DNA of 43,258 bases from positions 1 to 43,258 of IMG/VR virus record IMGVR_UViG_3300048837_000126; one strand, 5' to 3'. Made by a program: the position numbers and the translations under genes. Below, piece after piece: positions 25,631-32,645 of the stretch (position 1 is the first letter of the stretch; each line of letters starts with the position of its first letter). Below the pieces are notes generated by a model, which saw nothing but the letters and a program-made list of their open reading frames with translations, was not told where the DNA came from and searched no databases. The DNA comes from a virus.

Positions 25631-27280
25631 TCAGATCACTCCCGGTGTTGGTCCGGCATCTTGCCCGATCTTTCGAGCTTCCGCAAAGTCCTTCGTCGCC
25701 TTGGCGATGCCGGGCAACGCTTCGGCGATCTGCGCGGCCTGCGCCTGCGCCTGATCGGCCTGGTCCTGCTCGGCGACTTCCTCGGCCGTGAACAGGATGT
25801 CCGGCGGCGCACCGTTGATGTCGGTCAGGCGCTCCAGCACGCGGCCCGAGTTCACCCGGCGCGCGATCTTCTGGTCGAACTGTGCAAGCTGCACCGCGCT
25901 CTCCAGCGTGCGCAGGATGCCGACGCCCTCCTCGGCCTTGATCGCGCGGGTGAGCGGGCTGTCGAACTCGACATCCAAGCCGCCGTCCTCGATAAGCTCG
26001 GGCGGCACCGTCTCGGCCGGGACCGCCCCGGCGTGGAACAGGATGTCCAGTTCGCGCTCGATGATCGCTCCCAGGAACTCGGTGCGCAGGCGGCCACCGA
26101 CAGGACCGAGCAGCGCGCCCTTCTCCTGGACAAGCTGCATCACTTCGGTCGCGGTCTTGCGGTCGCCCTGCTGGTCGATCAGCACCTGGAACAGGTTGAT
26201 GAGGAACGCGCCGTTGATCGCCTGCCGGCGCTGGTTCATCAGTTCCAACGTGAAGCCGGTCTCGCCCTGCGGACGCAGCGGCTTGATCCGGTCCTGGCCG
26301 TCCGGCGACAGGTAGCCGTAGTTGATCGCGCCCGGCCGCACGGCGAACGGGTCGAGGCTATCCGCATCGACGGCCATCCAGGTCGGGTCGGTCACAAGCT
26401 GGCCGTAGCGCAGGCTGGTCTTCGCCATCTCCTGGAGCGTCAGGATGTCCGACAAGGCGTCCTGCGCCGGGCCACGGGCGTAGATTTCCCGAGGCGCGGT
26501 GACATAGCGGGCCACGGCGAAGGGGAAGGTCCGGTAGCCGCTCTCCTCGACCACGCAGTCCTCGCCGACGATGAACGTCACCGAGGCGAACGGCATGTGC
26601 TTGTTCTCGCGGCTGCGCGGATCACGCTCGGTGCGCGGATAGACGGCCTTGCAGAACTTCACCTTCCGGTCGGGCGCGGTCTCGGCGTCCTTCTTCAGCT
26701 TCTCGGGGAGCTTGTCGCCGAAGCGCTGGACCGCCTGGCGCAAGGTGTATTCGTGCACCCAGTAGGCGGTGTCGATGATGCCGTTGTGATCCTCGTCGAA
26801 CCAGATTTCCGACAGGTGGATCGAGACGTAGCGGATGCCCGGCCGCGCGTCGTGGATGTAGAGCGCGCCGTTGCCGAAGGCCCCGAGCCCCATGTAGGTC
26901 TCGTAGGCACGGCTGGCGAAGTTGGCCCGTGGCGCATAGCGCACGCTGAACAGCAGGTCGGTCAGACCCATGCAGAACCGCTGGACGTTCGGGTTGCGGA
27001 CGTTCGATCGGTTCTTCGGCACGAGGCTGTGCCATTTGCTGGTCTGCGGCGTGACGAGCGTGTCGATGGCAGCAGCGAAGCGCGGCAGCGCCATCTGCGC
27101 CGTGCTGTCGAAAATCTCCTGGTTCAGGTTCGTGCCCGGCGCATAGGTCGTCGTGAACCCGATGCTCGTCGGGAGCACGACGCGGGCGATGCGCTCCCAG
27201 GTCGAGTTGAAGTTCACGCGATCCGACTGGAGCCGCTTGAGCCGGTCGTTCAGCGTCTTTGCAAGCTCCTCGCCGGCCAT
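25631..27280 (-). CDS. Portal protein (head-to-tail connector)
   Basis: A 549-aa protein with the podovirus portal signature: LNDRLKRLQSDRVNFNSTW near the N-terminus, FDSTAQMALPRFAAAIDTLV, then PQTSKWHSLV and GFTLELMNQRRQAINGAFL. It makes the dodecameric ring at the packaging vertex that binds terminase and later the tail adaptor. The C-terminal 50 residues are Ala/Gln-rich helices, the usual barrel. Immediately downstream of terminase, as expected. Confidence 0.92.
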   Translation of the reverse strand: MAGEELAKTLNDRLKRLQSDRVNFNSTWERIARVVLPTSIGFTTTYAPGTNLNQEIFDSTAQMALPRFAAAIDTLVTPQTSKWHSLVPKNRSNVRNPNVQRFCMGLTDLLFSVRYAPRANFASRAYETYMGLGAFGNGALYIHDARPGIRYVSIHLSEIWFDEDHNGIIDTAYWVHEYTLRQAVQRFGDKLPEKLKKDAETAPDRKVKFCKAVYPRTERDPRSRENKHMPFASVTFIVGEDCVVEESGYRTFPFAVARYVTAPREIYARGPAQDALSDILTLQEMAKTSLRYGQLVTDPTWMAVDADSLDPFAVRPGAINYGYLSPDGQDRIKPLRPQGETGFTLELMNQRRQAINGAFLINLFQVLIDQQGDRKTATEVMQLVQEKGALLGPVGGRLRTEFLGAIIERELDILFHAGAVPAETVPPELIEDGGLDVEFDSPLTRAIKAEEGVGILRTLESAVQLAQFDQKIARRVNSGRVLERLTDINGAPPDILFTAEEVAEQDQADQAQAQAAQIAEALPGIAKATKDFAEARKIGQDAGPTPGVI

Positions 27281-27281
27281 G

Positions 27282-27470
27282 TCACTGTCCAGTCTTGGTC
27301 GTCGTGCCGAGGTTCGGAAGGCCGGTGTCGCTCGTCAGGATCGTGGTGCGCCGACCCTGCTTGCGGGCGGCCTGGTCCTCGGCGTTGATCTTCGACGTGG
27401 CGTCGTCGATCTGCGGCGGCGGTGCGACGGGGGGCGGGGCCTTGGGTCCGCCGCCAAACAATCCACCCAT
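27282..27470 (-). CDS. Small proline-rich protein between terminase and portal
   Basis: A 62-aa protein: MGGLFGGGPKAPPPVAPPPQ, then a short charged helix, then a Thr-rich tail ending TSDTGLPNLGTTTKTGQ. Short Gly/Pro-rich proteins of this type sit next to the portal in many podoviruses and are annotated as hypothetical or minor virion proteins. GGAGAA precedes the ATG. Role unknown. Confidence 0.68.
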   Translation of the reverse strand: MGGLFGGGPKAPPPVAPPPQIDDATSKINAEDQAARKQGRRTTILTSDTGLPNLGTTTKTGQ

Positions 27471-27482
27471 GGTCGTTCTCCT

Positions 27483-28940
27483 CTAGAGCTTCACTTCGCC
27501 TGTTCCGGCAGCTACCACAATGGGGGGCCTGTAGTCACCTCCCCACGAGACACGACGGTTCATGGTTCGCCCAAATCTGCGCCCCATCATCGCGTAGCGG
27601 CTCGCCGATATCAAGTCGTCCGCCAGTTTGACGAGCACGCCGTCCTTGCGATGGTAGATGTTGAACTCCTCAAACCACATCGTGCAGGTGCTGAAGACTT
27701 TCCAGCGGCCCTCGTTCATTCGGGTCAGCATGTCCATGATGCCGGCTTCGACACCGACCGAGCCGTCCTCGAATGTGACGTGGCTCTCGTGCATGCTCAG
27801 GCCCGCTGCCCGGTACTGCTTCGCCAACTGGAGCCCCGAGCCCTTGTCGGTCTGGTTGCCGTCGTGAGGCCAGACCCACGGCAGGCGAGCGCCCCACTGC
27901 TTCAGGGTCGCGCCGTGCACCAGCGGGGTCTGCTTGCGCTCGCGGTACTCGCGGGTCAGGTAAAGCGTGTCGGTGTCGCGGTCCCAGGCGAGTTCGACGG
28001 CGGCGAAGGGATGATCCCAGCCAAAGTCCATGCCGCCAATACGCGCCCAGTGATCGGGTATGTGGATCGGGTCGATCTTGATCCGGTCCTCCCCAATGTT
28101 AAAGACACGTCCAGAGCCGAGAACGGGTATGCCTTTGGTTCGCGCATCGCGAGTAGCGTCATCGTATGACGCAATAATTCGGGCTTTCTGTGCATCGCTA
28201 TAGTGCCCCACGTCTTCGATGGTCATCTGAACCACGACGCGGTCGTTGCCGGGGTTCTGGAAGAACTTCATCACGACTTGCGACATGCCCTTCAGCGGCG
28301 TGAAGGTGATGTAGACCATGCCATCGGTCGCGTTGGTTCGGGTGACGGCTTCCTCGTAAACGTCGTAGGGCGGCTCCTCGTCGAGCCAGACGCCGTCCAC
28401 GGTGCTCGCCTGCCACTTCGCACGGCCCTGGTCGAAACTCTTGAACTGGAGCACCGACTGGCCGCCTTGGACGTGGTTGACCACGACCGCGTCGATGGCG
28501 TCCTTCACGCCGGCCCGGCGCTTCGGCTGCTGCGCGATGCACTCGCGCGGGATCAGCCCCGTTCCCCATAGCTCCTCAATCGACGGCGGCCCGACGAGCA
28601 GGCGCTGCATGCCGTCGCGGGTTAGCTCGCCGGACTCAGAGCCCGCCAGCCAGGCGGTCGGCCGCGACCACATCCGGCCTTTCCAGCCGGGCGGATACCG
28701 GCCGGTCAGGTGGAAGGCGAGCTCGGCCGCGCCCGAGTAGGTCTTGCCCAACTGGTTGCCGGCCGAGAACAGTCGCTCGCGGTAGCGGGAGCCTAGCTCG
28801 TGGAAGTACGCCTGCTTCGGATAGGGCCGATAGTCGGACAGCTTCGCGAACTTGGTCTGCTCCTGCTTCGCGGCATTGACCCGCTGCACGAGCGCCTGAA
28901 GCTCGTCGTCCGACAGGCTCTTGAGTTGGTCGATGTTCAT
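27483..28940 (-). CDS. Terminase large subunit
   Basis: A 485-aa packaging motor. ATPase: Walker A AGNQLGKT (about 60-67), Walker B VWLDEEP (Asp187, Glu188), then TFTPLKGMS as coupling motif. Nuclease: GGMDFGWDHP (Asp about 305), WPHDG and DDLISASRYAM near the C-terminus supply the RNase H-like acidic residues. It cuts and pumps DNA into the procapsid through the portal. The ATG at 28940 overlaps the preceding TGA; longer upstream frames are shadows. Stretches at about 28085-28210 and 27483-27600 are noticeably lower in GC than the rest of the gene. Confidence 0.94.
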   Translation of the reverse strand: MNIDQLKSLSDDELQALVQRVNAAKQEQTKFAKLSDYRPYPKQAYFHELGSRYRERLFSAGNQLGKTYSGAAELAFHLTGRYPPGWKGRMWSRPTAWLAGSESGELTRDGMQRLLVGPPSIEELWGTGLIPRECIAQQPKRRAGVKDAIDAVVVNHVQGGQSVLQFKSFDQGRAKWQASTVDGVWLDEEPPYDVYEEAVTRTNATDGMVYITFTPLKGMSQVVMKFFQNPGNDRVVVQMTIEDVGHYSDAQKARIIASYDDATRDARTKGIPVLGSGRVFNIGEDRIKIDPIHIPDHWARIGGMDFGWDHPFAAVELAWDRDTDTLYLTREYRERKQTPLVHGATLKQWGARLPWVWPHDGNQTDKGSGLQLAKQYRAAGLSMHESHVTFEDGSVGVEAGIMDMLTRMNEGRWKVFSTCTMWFEEFNIYHRKDGVLVKLADDLISASRYAMMGRRFGRTMNRRVSWGGDYRPPIVVAAGTGEVKL

Positions 28941-29377
28941 CAGCCGTTCGCGATCTTGGCGTAGCCGCCGATGTCGTCCCAGTGGTCGGGGAAGCTCGCG
29001 TCGCCGGCCATGATCCGTCCCATCTTGTGGCAGATCATCTCCAGGCTTTCCTTCTGCCTCTCCGTCAGGTCGGGCTGGCCGCGCTCGCGGCGTGCGTGGG
29101 CGGCTCGCTGGAGCACGCCCTTCAGTTCCTGTGCCACCCCGGCGTTGTCCACCCAGGCCCCGTGCGTCTTGCCGCGAGCGGCCACGAGCGCAGCGGTCTC
29201 GTCCTGATGCGCCGCCTCCATCGTGGCGAGCGCTTCCCGCGCCAACTGTTCGGCGTGTGCCTGGTTCTTCGGCAGAACAATGCGCTCTACCTGCCCCCCG
29301 CGCCCGAGCCACAGGACTTCGGAAGCCCCTTCGGTCTCCTGCGTTGCGTAGTTTATTGCTCCTGGTCGAAGGTCCAT
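28940..29377 (-). CDS. Protein with DUF6378-like C-terminal domain, 145 aa
   Basis: The C-terminal 40 residues (ESLEMICHKMGRIMAGD, then HWDDIGGYAKIANG) match a short domain seen in many phage proteins that I know as DUF6378; its function is unknown. The N-terminal two thirds are helical with a basic patch (RAAHARRERGQPD). Directly upstream of terminase and overlapping its start (TGATG). Being in the terminase operon it could influence packaging, but nothing in the sequence proves it. Confidence 0.68.
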   Translation of the reverse strand: MDLRPGAINYATQETEGASEVLWLGRGGQVERIVLPKNQAHAEQLAREALATMEAAHQDETAALVAARGKTHGAWVDNAGVAQELKGVLQRAAHARRERGQPDLTERQKESLEMICHKMGRIMAGDASFPDHWDDIGGYAKIANG

Positions 29378-29380
29378 GGC

Positions 29381-29896
29381 TCAGTTCCACTCGATATGTT
29401 CGGGGGTGATGATCCGAGGCGTGTTGTCGGGCACCTCCAGATCGGCCATGAGCATAATCGGATGCTCGCGGTGCGGCTTATGGATGCCGACCTTCGTGGC
29501 CTCGTTGACGGCCCCGAGCATAGCGTTCCAAGCGGCAGCGAACTCGACCTTATAGGCCGGCGAGCCCTCGGGCAGTTCGGGCATGCGGCCATGGCCGACC
29601 CCCATCCAGCCGACGATCCGGTTCACGTCCTGGCCTTCCTCGCGCATGTAGGCGATGTTCGCGGCCATGAAGCGCTCCAGCGCCTCCTCCAGCCCATGCT
29701 TGACCTTCAGGTCGGACGTGACGCTGGCGATCAGCGCGGTCAACTCGTGCAGGTTTCCGGTGCGCAGGCGACGCACGATCTCGCGCGCCTTGGCGGCGTC
29801 GGCCGAGAAAGTCGCTTCCTTGCGGTCGGCCGCGTCGAGCTTGCGCCCCTCGGGCCGGCGGTTCGCCGCCTGGTTCTGCTTCAGGACATCACTCAT
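29381..29896 (-). CDS. Hypothetical protein upstream of terminase, 171 aa
   Basis: A mainly helical protein with a charged N-terminus (LDAADRKEATFSADAAKAREIVRRL cannot be cut into known domains) and a C-terminal PHREHPIMLMADLEVPDNTP. No small terminase subunit is otherwise identified; this gene and its upstream neighbours are the positional candidates, but I see no clear HTH and leave the function open. It overlaps the preceding gene by eight bases. Confidence 0.6.
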   Translation of the reverse strand: MSDVLKQNQAANRRPEGRKLDAADRKEATFSADAAKAREIVRRLRTGNLHELTALIASVTSDLKVKHGLEEALERFMAANIAYMREEGQDVNRIVGWMGVGHGRMPELPEGSPAYKVEFAAAWNAMLGAVNEATKVGIHKPHREHPIMLMADLEVPDNTPRIITPEHIEWN

Positions 29897-30116
29897 CGGT
29901 CTTCACCTCGGCCTTCAGGATTTCCTCGATACGGCGATCCAGCAGGAACGCCACGTCCTCGCTGTAGCCCTGCCCCTGCTGCGGGAGCAGGCGCAGCACG
30001 GCCGACAGGTTGTCGTAGGCATGCGCCTTCGGGGCGAGCCGGTCGATCTGCCGGCGCAGGTCTTTGATCTCGGCGCTCGCGCGCTTCATCATCTCAACGG
30101 CTTCTTTGTCGTTCAT
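29889..30116 (-). CDS. Small coiled-coil protein, 75 aa
   Basis: The N-terminal half is a charged helix (EAVEMMKRASAEIKDLRRQI) likely to form a coiled coil; the C-terminal half contains YSEDVAFLLDRRIEEIL. Similar short proteins occur in other phage early or late operons; no function is known. ATG overlaps the previous stop (ATGA), and its own end overlaps the next gene. Confidence 0.66.
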   Translation of the reverse strand: MNDKEAVEMMKRASAEIKDLRRQIDRLAPKAHAYDNLSAVLRLLPQQGQGYSEDVAFLLDRRIEEILKAEVKTDE

Positions 30117-30235
30117 CGGGTGCTCCTTGCGATCTCGGGCGAGGAACTGATCGTCCTCCCGCCCATGGTGGTCATGCCGATCAGGGTCCAGGCCGCGAGC
30201 CCGTAGATCACGGCGTACTTGCGAAGATGGCCCAT
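30113..30235 (-). CDS. Small membrane protein, 40 aa
   Basis: A short frame with one weakly hydrophobic helix (YAVIYGLAAWTLIGMTTM) after a basic start MGHLRKY. GGGGAA lies seven bases before the ATG and its TGA overlaps the next ATG (ATGA), which supports translation. Overlaps the previous small membrane gene by 28 bases. The topology (basic N-terminus, one helix, polar tail) would suit a pinholin-like or lysis-accessory peptide, but it is far from the lysis cassette. Confidence 0.5.
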   Translation of the reverse strand: MGHLRKYAVIYGLAAWTLIGMTTMGGRTISSSPEIARSTR

Positions 30236-30333
30236 GCCCAGTTCCCCAGCTTCCAGATGGCGATGTAGATCATCCCCGAGATCGCGATAGCGAGAAAGCA
30301 GCCATCGGCCGGGGAACCTTCGTCCTCGTCCAT
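30208..30333 (-). CDS. Small acidic membrane protein, 41 aa
   Basis: Sequence begins MDEDEGSPADG and continues into one hydrophobic helix (CFLAIAISGMIYIAIWKLG) with a Trp-rich end. The ATG overlaps the TGA of the upstream gene (TGATG). The longer frame that extends upstream is a shadow of that gene. Function unknown; a membrane-targeted host-interaction peptide is one option. Confidence 0.5.
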   Translation of the reverse strand: MDEDEGSPADGCFLAIAISGMIYIAIWKLGNWAWAIFASTP

Positions 30334-31196
30334 CAGTCCCACTCCGTCTCGGAAGGCACGTCGGCTTCCAGGTCCACGACCTTGTTCAGGTGCTGCGTCA
30401 GCGCCCGGTGTGCCGGGTCGCGCATCGCACCGACGCGCTCCAGCGAGCCCACTTCGGTCGCGGCGGCGAAGGTGCCAGCGGTATCCGCGACCATGTCCAC
30501 GACATCGGCCGGCGCATCGTAATCCAGCACGTCGGTCGTCGCGACCAGCTTGGCCTCGTCGGCGCGGCGCTGAAGCTCCTCGTTCAGGGCCGCCAGGATT
30601 TGATCGGCCGCTTCGGGGTCGAGCACTTCGCCCGGCCGCACGGTCACGTCGCTCTCGATCTTCTTGGGGATGAAGGTCGCCCCGACGAACTTCACGAACT
30701 GGCCGGGGGCCTTGCTCGCGAAGCTCTCCAGCGCTTCCTTGCCGGACTTCACGAAGACTTCGCGGGTCGCCTTGGTCAGCCGGAACGCCAGGTCGGCCTG
30801 CTGCTGCTTGACCGTCATCCGCGCCGGCACCCAGTCGGGGTATTCTGGCTTGCCGGCGTGCAGCCGGGCCAGCATGTGCACCTCGCTCACGATGTGCGAG
30901 TTGTGCATCCGCGCCCTGATGTTGTTCCCCTTCAGCACGACCCAGCGCGGGTGATCGGGGTATTCCCGGCAGATCACGACCTTCCGGTCCCGGTCGTCGA
31001 ACCAGTCGCGCGTATCGTCCTGGATGAAGCTCTCGCCCTGCTGCACCGAGCGCGGCACGAACAGCCACATCCGGCTATCGTCCGGCGGCAGGATGCCGGC
31101 CGCCAGCGGCGCGGGCAGCTTCAGCTTGCCGGCCTTCGTGCCTTCGAAAGCGCGCGGGCCGGGGATCGCGTTGGTCAGGCGGCCGTCATTCGGCAT
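30333..31196 (-). CDS. Hypothetical protein, 287 aa
   Basis: I do not recognise a family. Residues about 40-180 are mixed alpha/beta with conserved-looking RMWLFVPRSVQQGESF, PRWVVLKGNNIRARMHNSH and DLAFRLTKATREVFV; residues 190-287 are acidic and disordered-looking. No transmembrane or signal sequence. It is the largest protein in the first segment of the late unit, translated after two very small genes with overlapping ends. It could be a DNA-packaging or head-associated factor, only by position. Confidence 0.65.
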   Translation of the reverse strand: MPNDGRLTNAIPGPRAFEGTKAGKLKLPAPLAAGILPPDDSRMWLFVPRSVQQGESFIQDDTRDWFDDRDRKVVICREYPDHPRWVVLKGNNIRARMHNSHIVSEVHMLARLHAGKPEYPDWVPARMTVKQQQADLAFRLTKATREVFVKSGKEALESFASKAPGQFVKFVGATFIPKKIESDVTVRPGEVLDPEAADQILAALNEELQRRADEAKLVATTDVLDYDAPADVVDMVADTAGTFAAATEVGSLERVGAMRDPAHRALTQHLNKVVDLEADVPSETEWD

Positions 31197-31437
31197 TCTT
31201 CGGCCCCTCTGCCCACACCATGACCGGCGGGTGCGCCGTCCCGAGGATGCGCAGATAGACTGCGCCCCCGGCGTTCAGCGCGGCGAGTTCTTCGGGGGTC
31301 GGCTCCCAAGCCGTGACCATCGACGGGACGACCCCGCCGACCGAGCAGTTCGTCAGTTCGTCCCGCAGCGGGAGCCCGAGATAGCCCTGCGCCTTGCCGA
31401 TGACCCGCGTGACGCCGTCGATCATCTTGATAATCAC
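31186..31437 (-). CDS. Conserved small phage protein, 83 aa
   Basis: The core TAWEPTPEELAALNAGGAVY and LRILGTAHPPVMVWAEG is a motif I associate with short conserved proteins in many phages of Gram-negative hosts; no function is assigned. GTG at 31437 overlaps the preceding stop (GTGA) and has GGAGGG eight bases upstream, so it is preferred to an ATG twelve bases further in and to upstream codons. Confidence 0.65.
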   Translation of the reverse strand: MIIKMIDGVTRVIGKAQGYLGLPLRDELTNCSVGGVVPSMVTAWEPTPEELAALNAGGAVYLRILGTAHPPVMVWAEGPKNAE

Positions 31438-31676
31438 GACTTCGGCCCTCCGCCGACCACGAGCCACGGGCCGCCAGCGATCACCTCGCCGTCGAACTCG
31501 GCCCCGAGATAGGTCGCGCCGGCCGGGACCGACAGCATCTCGCCGATGGCCGTCCAGTCCGTGAACTGCTCGGGGCCGCCGTTGACGCTGAACTTCGCGC
31601 GCCAGACCGAGCGCAGCGGGACACTCGACCGCATGTCGTGCGTCACCTGCTCTGAAGCCTTCGGATCACCGGGCAT
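31434..31676 (-). CDS. First gene of the late unit, hypothetical, 80 aa
   Basis: A small protein with beta-type sequence (LRSVWRAKFSVNGGPEQFTDW, then VPAGATYLGAEFDGEVIAGG). I do not recognise it. Its ribosome site GGAGG is the 3' side of an anticodon-like stem of tRNA-like segment C, so the tRNA remnant supplies the translation signal. It is the first gene after the divergent control region. Confidence 0.62.
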   Translation of the reverse strand: MPGDPKASEQVTHDMRSSVPLRSVWRAKFSVNGGPEQFTDWTAIGEMLSVPAGATYLGAEFDGEVIAGGPWLVVGGGPKS

Positions 31677-31723
31677 GACTACCTCCACAATAGGCGGGCG
31701 CTCTAACCGCTGAGCTACCGGAA
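31677..31723 (-). pseudogene. tRNA-like segment C (5' half of a tRNA)
   Basis: On the - strand: TA, D-stem GCTC, loop AGCGGTTA, GAGC, then an anticodon-like arm with CGCCT and AGGTA around ATTGTGG. Everything after the anticodon arm is missing; the gene at 31676 starts three bases on. The D-arm is perfect. No T-arm or acceptor. Confidence 0.55.
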
Positions 31724-31732
31724 GGCGTTACC

Positions 31733-31799
31733 CTACCAGGCGGGATTTGAACCCGCGTCTCCCGTTCGGTGCGCTCTACCAGACTGAGCTACCCGCGGC
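31733..31799 (-). pseudogene. tRNA-like segment B (D-arm and T-arm, shortened anticodon arm)
   Basis: On the - strand: D-arm GCTC-AGTCTGGTA-GAGC (31789-31773), then only 15 bases, then T-arm GCGGG-TTCAAAT-CCCGC (31756-31740). A normal tRNA has about 22 bases there, and the acceptor arms (CCGCGGG and CTGGTAG) do not pair. Degenerate rather than functional in translation. Confidence 0.6.
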
Positions 31800-31807
31800 C
31801 GCTGACG

Positions 31808-31870
31808 GTCACAGGGTCGGATTTGAACCGACGACCTTCACCCGATGCGCAAATGGCCATGGGCGCTCGG
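31808..31870 (-). pseudogene. tRNA-like segment A (3' half of a tRNA)
   Basis: On the - strand a perfect T-arm GTCGG-TTCAAAT-CCGAC (31832-31816) preceded by GGTGAAGGTC and followed by CCTGTGACC; no matching 5' acceptor or D-arm upstream. It follows the CTTGACA box at 31880. Confidence 0.55.
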
Positions 31871-31880
31871 CCTTGTCAAG
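31851..31880 (-). promoter_or_regulatory. Candidate late-unit promoter
   Basis: CTTGACA on the - strand (31880-31874) with a poor -10 (CCATTT, 31856-31851) after 17 bp. The -35 is perfect, the -10 is weak, so a phage activator or an extended context may be needed. It would start the late transcript within tRNA-like segment A. Confidence 0.4.
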
Positions 31881-31938
31881 AGGCAGGCGTCGCGACGTAT
31901 CACCGGCCGGGCTGGACACTGGATCACCGACGCACGCT

Positions 31939-32297
31939 GAACAGAAGTTTACAGGTTGCGGCAGTATCGCCGGAACAAAAGTTCGCTGTACCGTGCTGGA
32001 ACAGAAGTTTGCTGGTTCGCCGGTTAAAGGGGTCGATCTCTGAAAGCGTATGTTCGCTAGGTCGGCAGTCCGACCGAATAGCTGAAAACAAAAGTTAGCA
32101 GGGTCAGATGTCCCGGAAAATTGCGTGTGTCGCCCCGCGCCGCGCGATGCAAACGAGTTGGGGGCTCCCCCGGCCTCGAAGTTGGCAGGCTGCAAACTTC
32201 AGTTTTCGCATCAAATCGGCAATGCGCGCGGTTCGGCCAAGCCGCTAAGTCATTGATATGGTTAGGCAATTGCCTGCTAACAATAGTTCGCTAGGTC
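31939..32297 (+). repeat. Iteron/operator array, six copies of GAACARAAGTT-type repeat
   Basis: Direct repeats of about 20 bp at 31939, 31973, 31999, 32044, 32086 and 32278. Cores: GAACAGAAGTTT, GAACAAAAGTTC, GAACAGAAGTTT, AAGCGTATGTTC, AAACAAAAGTTA, TAACAATAGTTC, most followed by GCTGGTTC-, GCTAGGTC- or GCAGGGTC-like sequence. The core is a dyad GAAC-N4-GTTC, perfect in the second copy. Spacing is 34, 26, 45, 42 and 192 bp. An inverted copy occurs at 33199-33209. Confidence 0.65.
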
Positions 32298-32320
32298 GCG
32301 GTTAGGTGGCTCGCTGAAGT

Positions 32321-32345
32321 GCTGACTTAGGCCCGGCAAGTCAGC
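32321..32345. repeat. Perfect 8-bp inverted repeat
   Basis: GCTGACTT (32321-32328) and AAGTCAGC (32338-32345) separated by nine bases. No T-run on either side, so a binding site or structured origin element is more likely than a terminator. Confidence 0.55.
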
Positions 32346-32537
32346 AACTCGACCGCTGCGCTTGTGCACGTCACAACGACCCTGCCTTAACCTAAGACTA
32401 GGCGCTTCAGCGCTCCAGCCTAAGCAGCGAACCGCCAACGGATCGGCTGTAACACTCGACCCACAGCGACACCGTAGCGCAAGGCGAGCGCTGGCAACGC
32501 CTAGCGCTTATCCCTAGACGCTAGGATGTCGCATAAC

Positions 32538-32561
32538 CCGGCAAATAGCCGGATTTGCCGG
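32538..32561. repeat. Perfect 9-bp inverted repeat near the early promoter
   Basis: CCGGCAAAT (32538-32546) and ATTTGCCGG (32553-32561) with a 6-base loop AGCCGG, ending one base before the candidate -35 box at 32563. Suited to be an operator. Confidence 0.55.
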
Positions 32562-32562
32562 C

Positions 32563-32591
32563 TTGCCTTATACGGGAATTGGATGCTAAAC
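32563..32591 (+). promoter_or_regulatory. Candidate promoter of the early unit
   Basis: TTGCCT (32563-32568), 17-bp spacer, CTAAAC (32586-32591), 55 bases before the first early gene. Match to consensus is moderate only. Confidence 0.4.
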
Positions 32592-32625
32592 CGACCTACC
32601 ATAACGGCTACGTCTAATACCTAGG

Positions 32626-32637
32626 GAAACAGGAGTT
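32626..32637 (+). promoter_or_regulatory. Leader box with ribosome site, copy 1
   Basis: GAAACAGGAGTT, followed by AGCAGCAC and the ATG at 32646. The AGGAG is the Shine-Dalgarno. The same box precedes the genes at 33282 and 33661, and it resembles the iteron core with continuing GTTAGCAG. Confidence 0.6.
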
Positions 32638-32645
32638 AGCAGCAC

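Larger units (their letters stand above)
31677..32645. other. Divergent control region, no gene (969 bp)
   Basis: No convincing coding sequence. From left to right it holds three tRNA-like segments on the - strand (31677-31870), a CTTGACA box on the - strand (31880-31874), an array of GAACARAAGTT-like repeats (31939-32297), a near-palindrome around GGCAATTGCC (32260-32281), a perfect hairpin GCTGACTT/AAGTCAGC (32321-32328 with 32338-32345), a palindrome TTGTG-CACGT-CACAA (32362-32376), a CCTAG-rich stretch (CCTAG-ACG-CTAGG about 32512-32524), and a hairpin CCGGCAAAT/ATTTGCCGG (32538-32561). It separates late and early units and is the best place for an origin and the main regulatory sites. 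Confidence 0.75.

Noticed and set aside
25598-27388. + strand frame opposite the portal gene
   Set aside because: Shadow; no ribosome site and no recognisable domain.
31677-31870. Functional tRNA genes
   Set aside because: No segment has a pairing acceptor stem together with D-, anticodon- and T-arms.
31747-32195. Open frames on both strands in the control region
   Set aside because: They are translations of the tRNA-like segments and iterons (the typical false peptide GFEPTTF comes from a T-arm), with no ribosome site and no conserved protein pattern.
31677-32645. Attachment site of a temperate phage (tRNA 3' end as attP)
   Set aside because: No integrase, excisionase or clear CI-like repressor is encoded; partial 5' halves are also present, which attP sites do not need.
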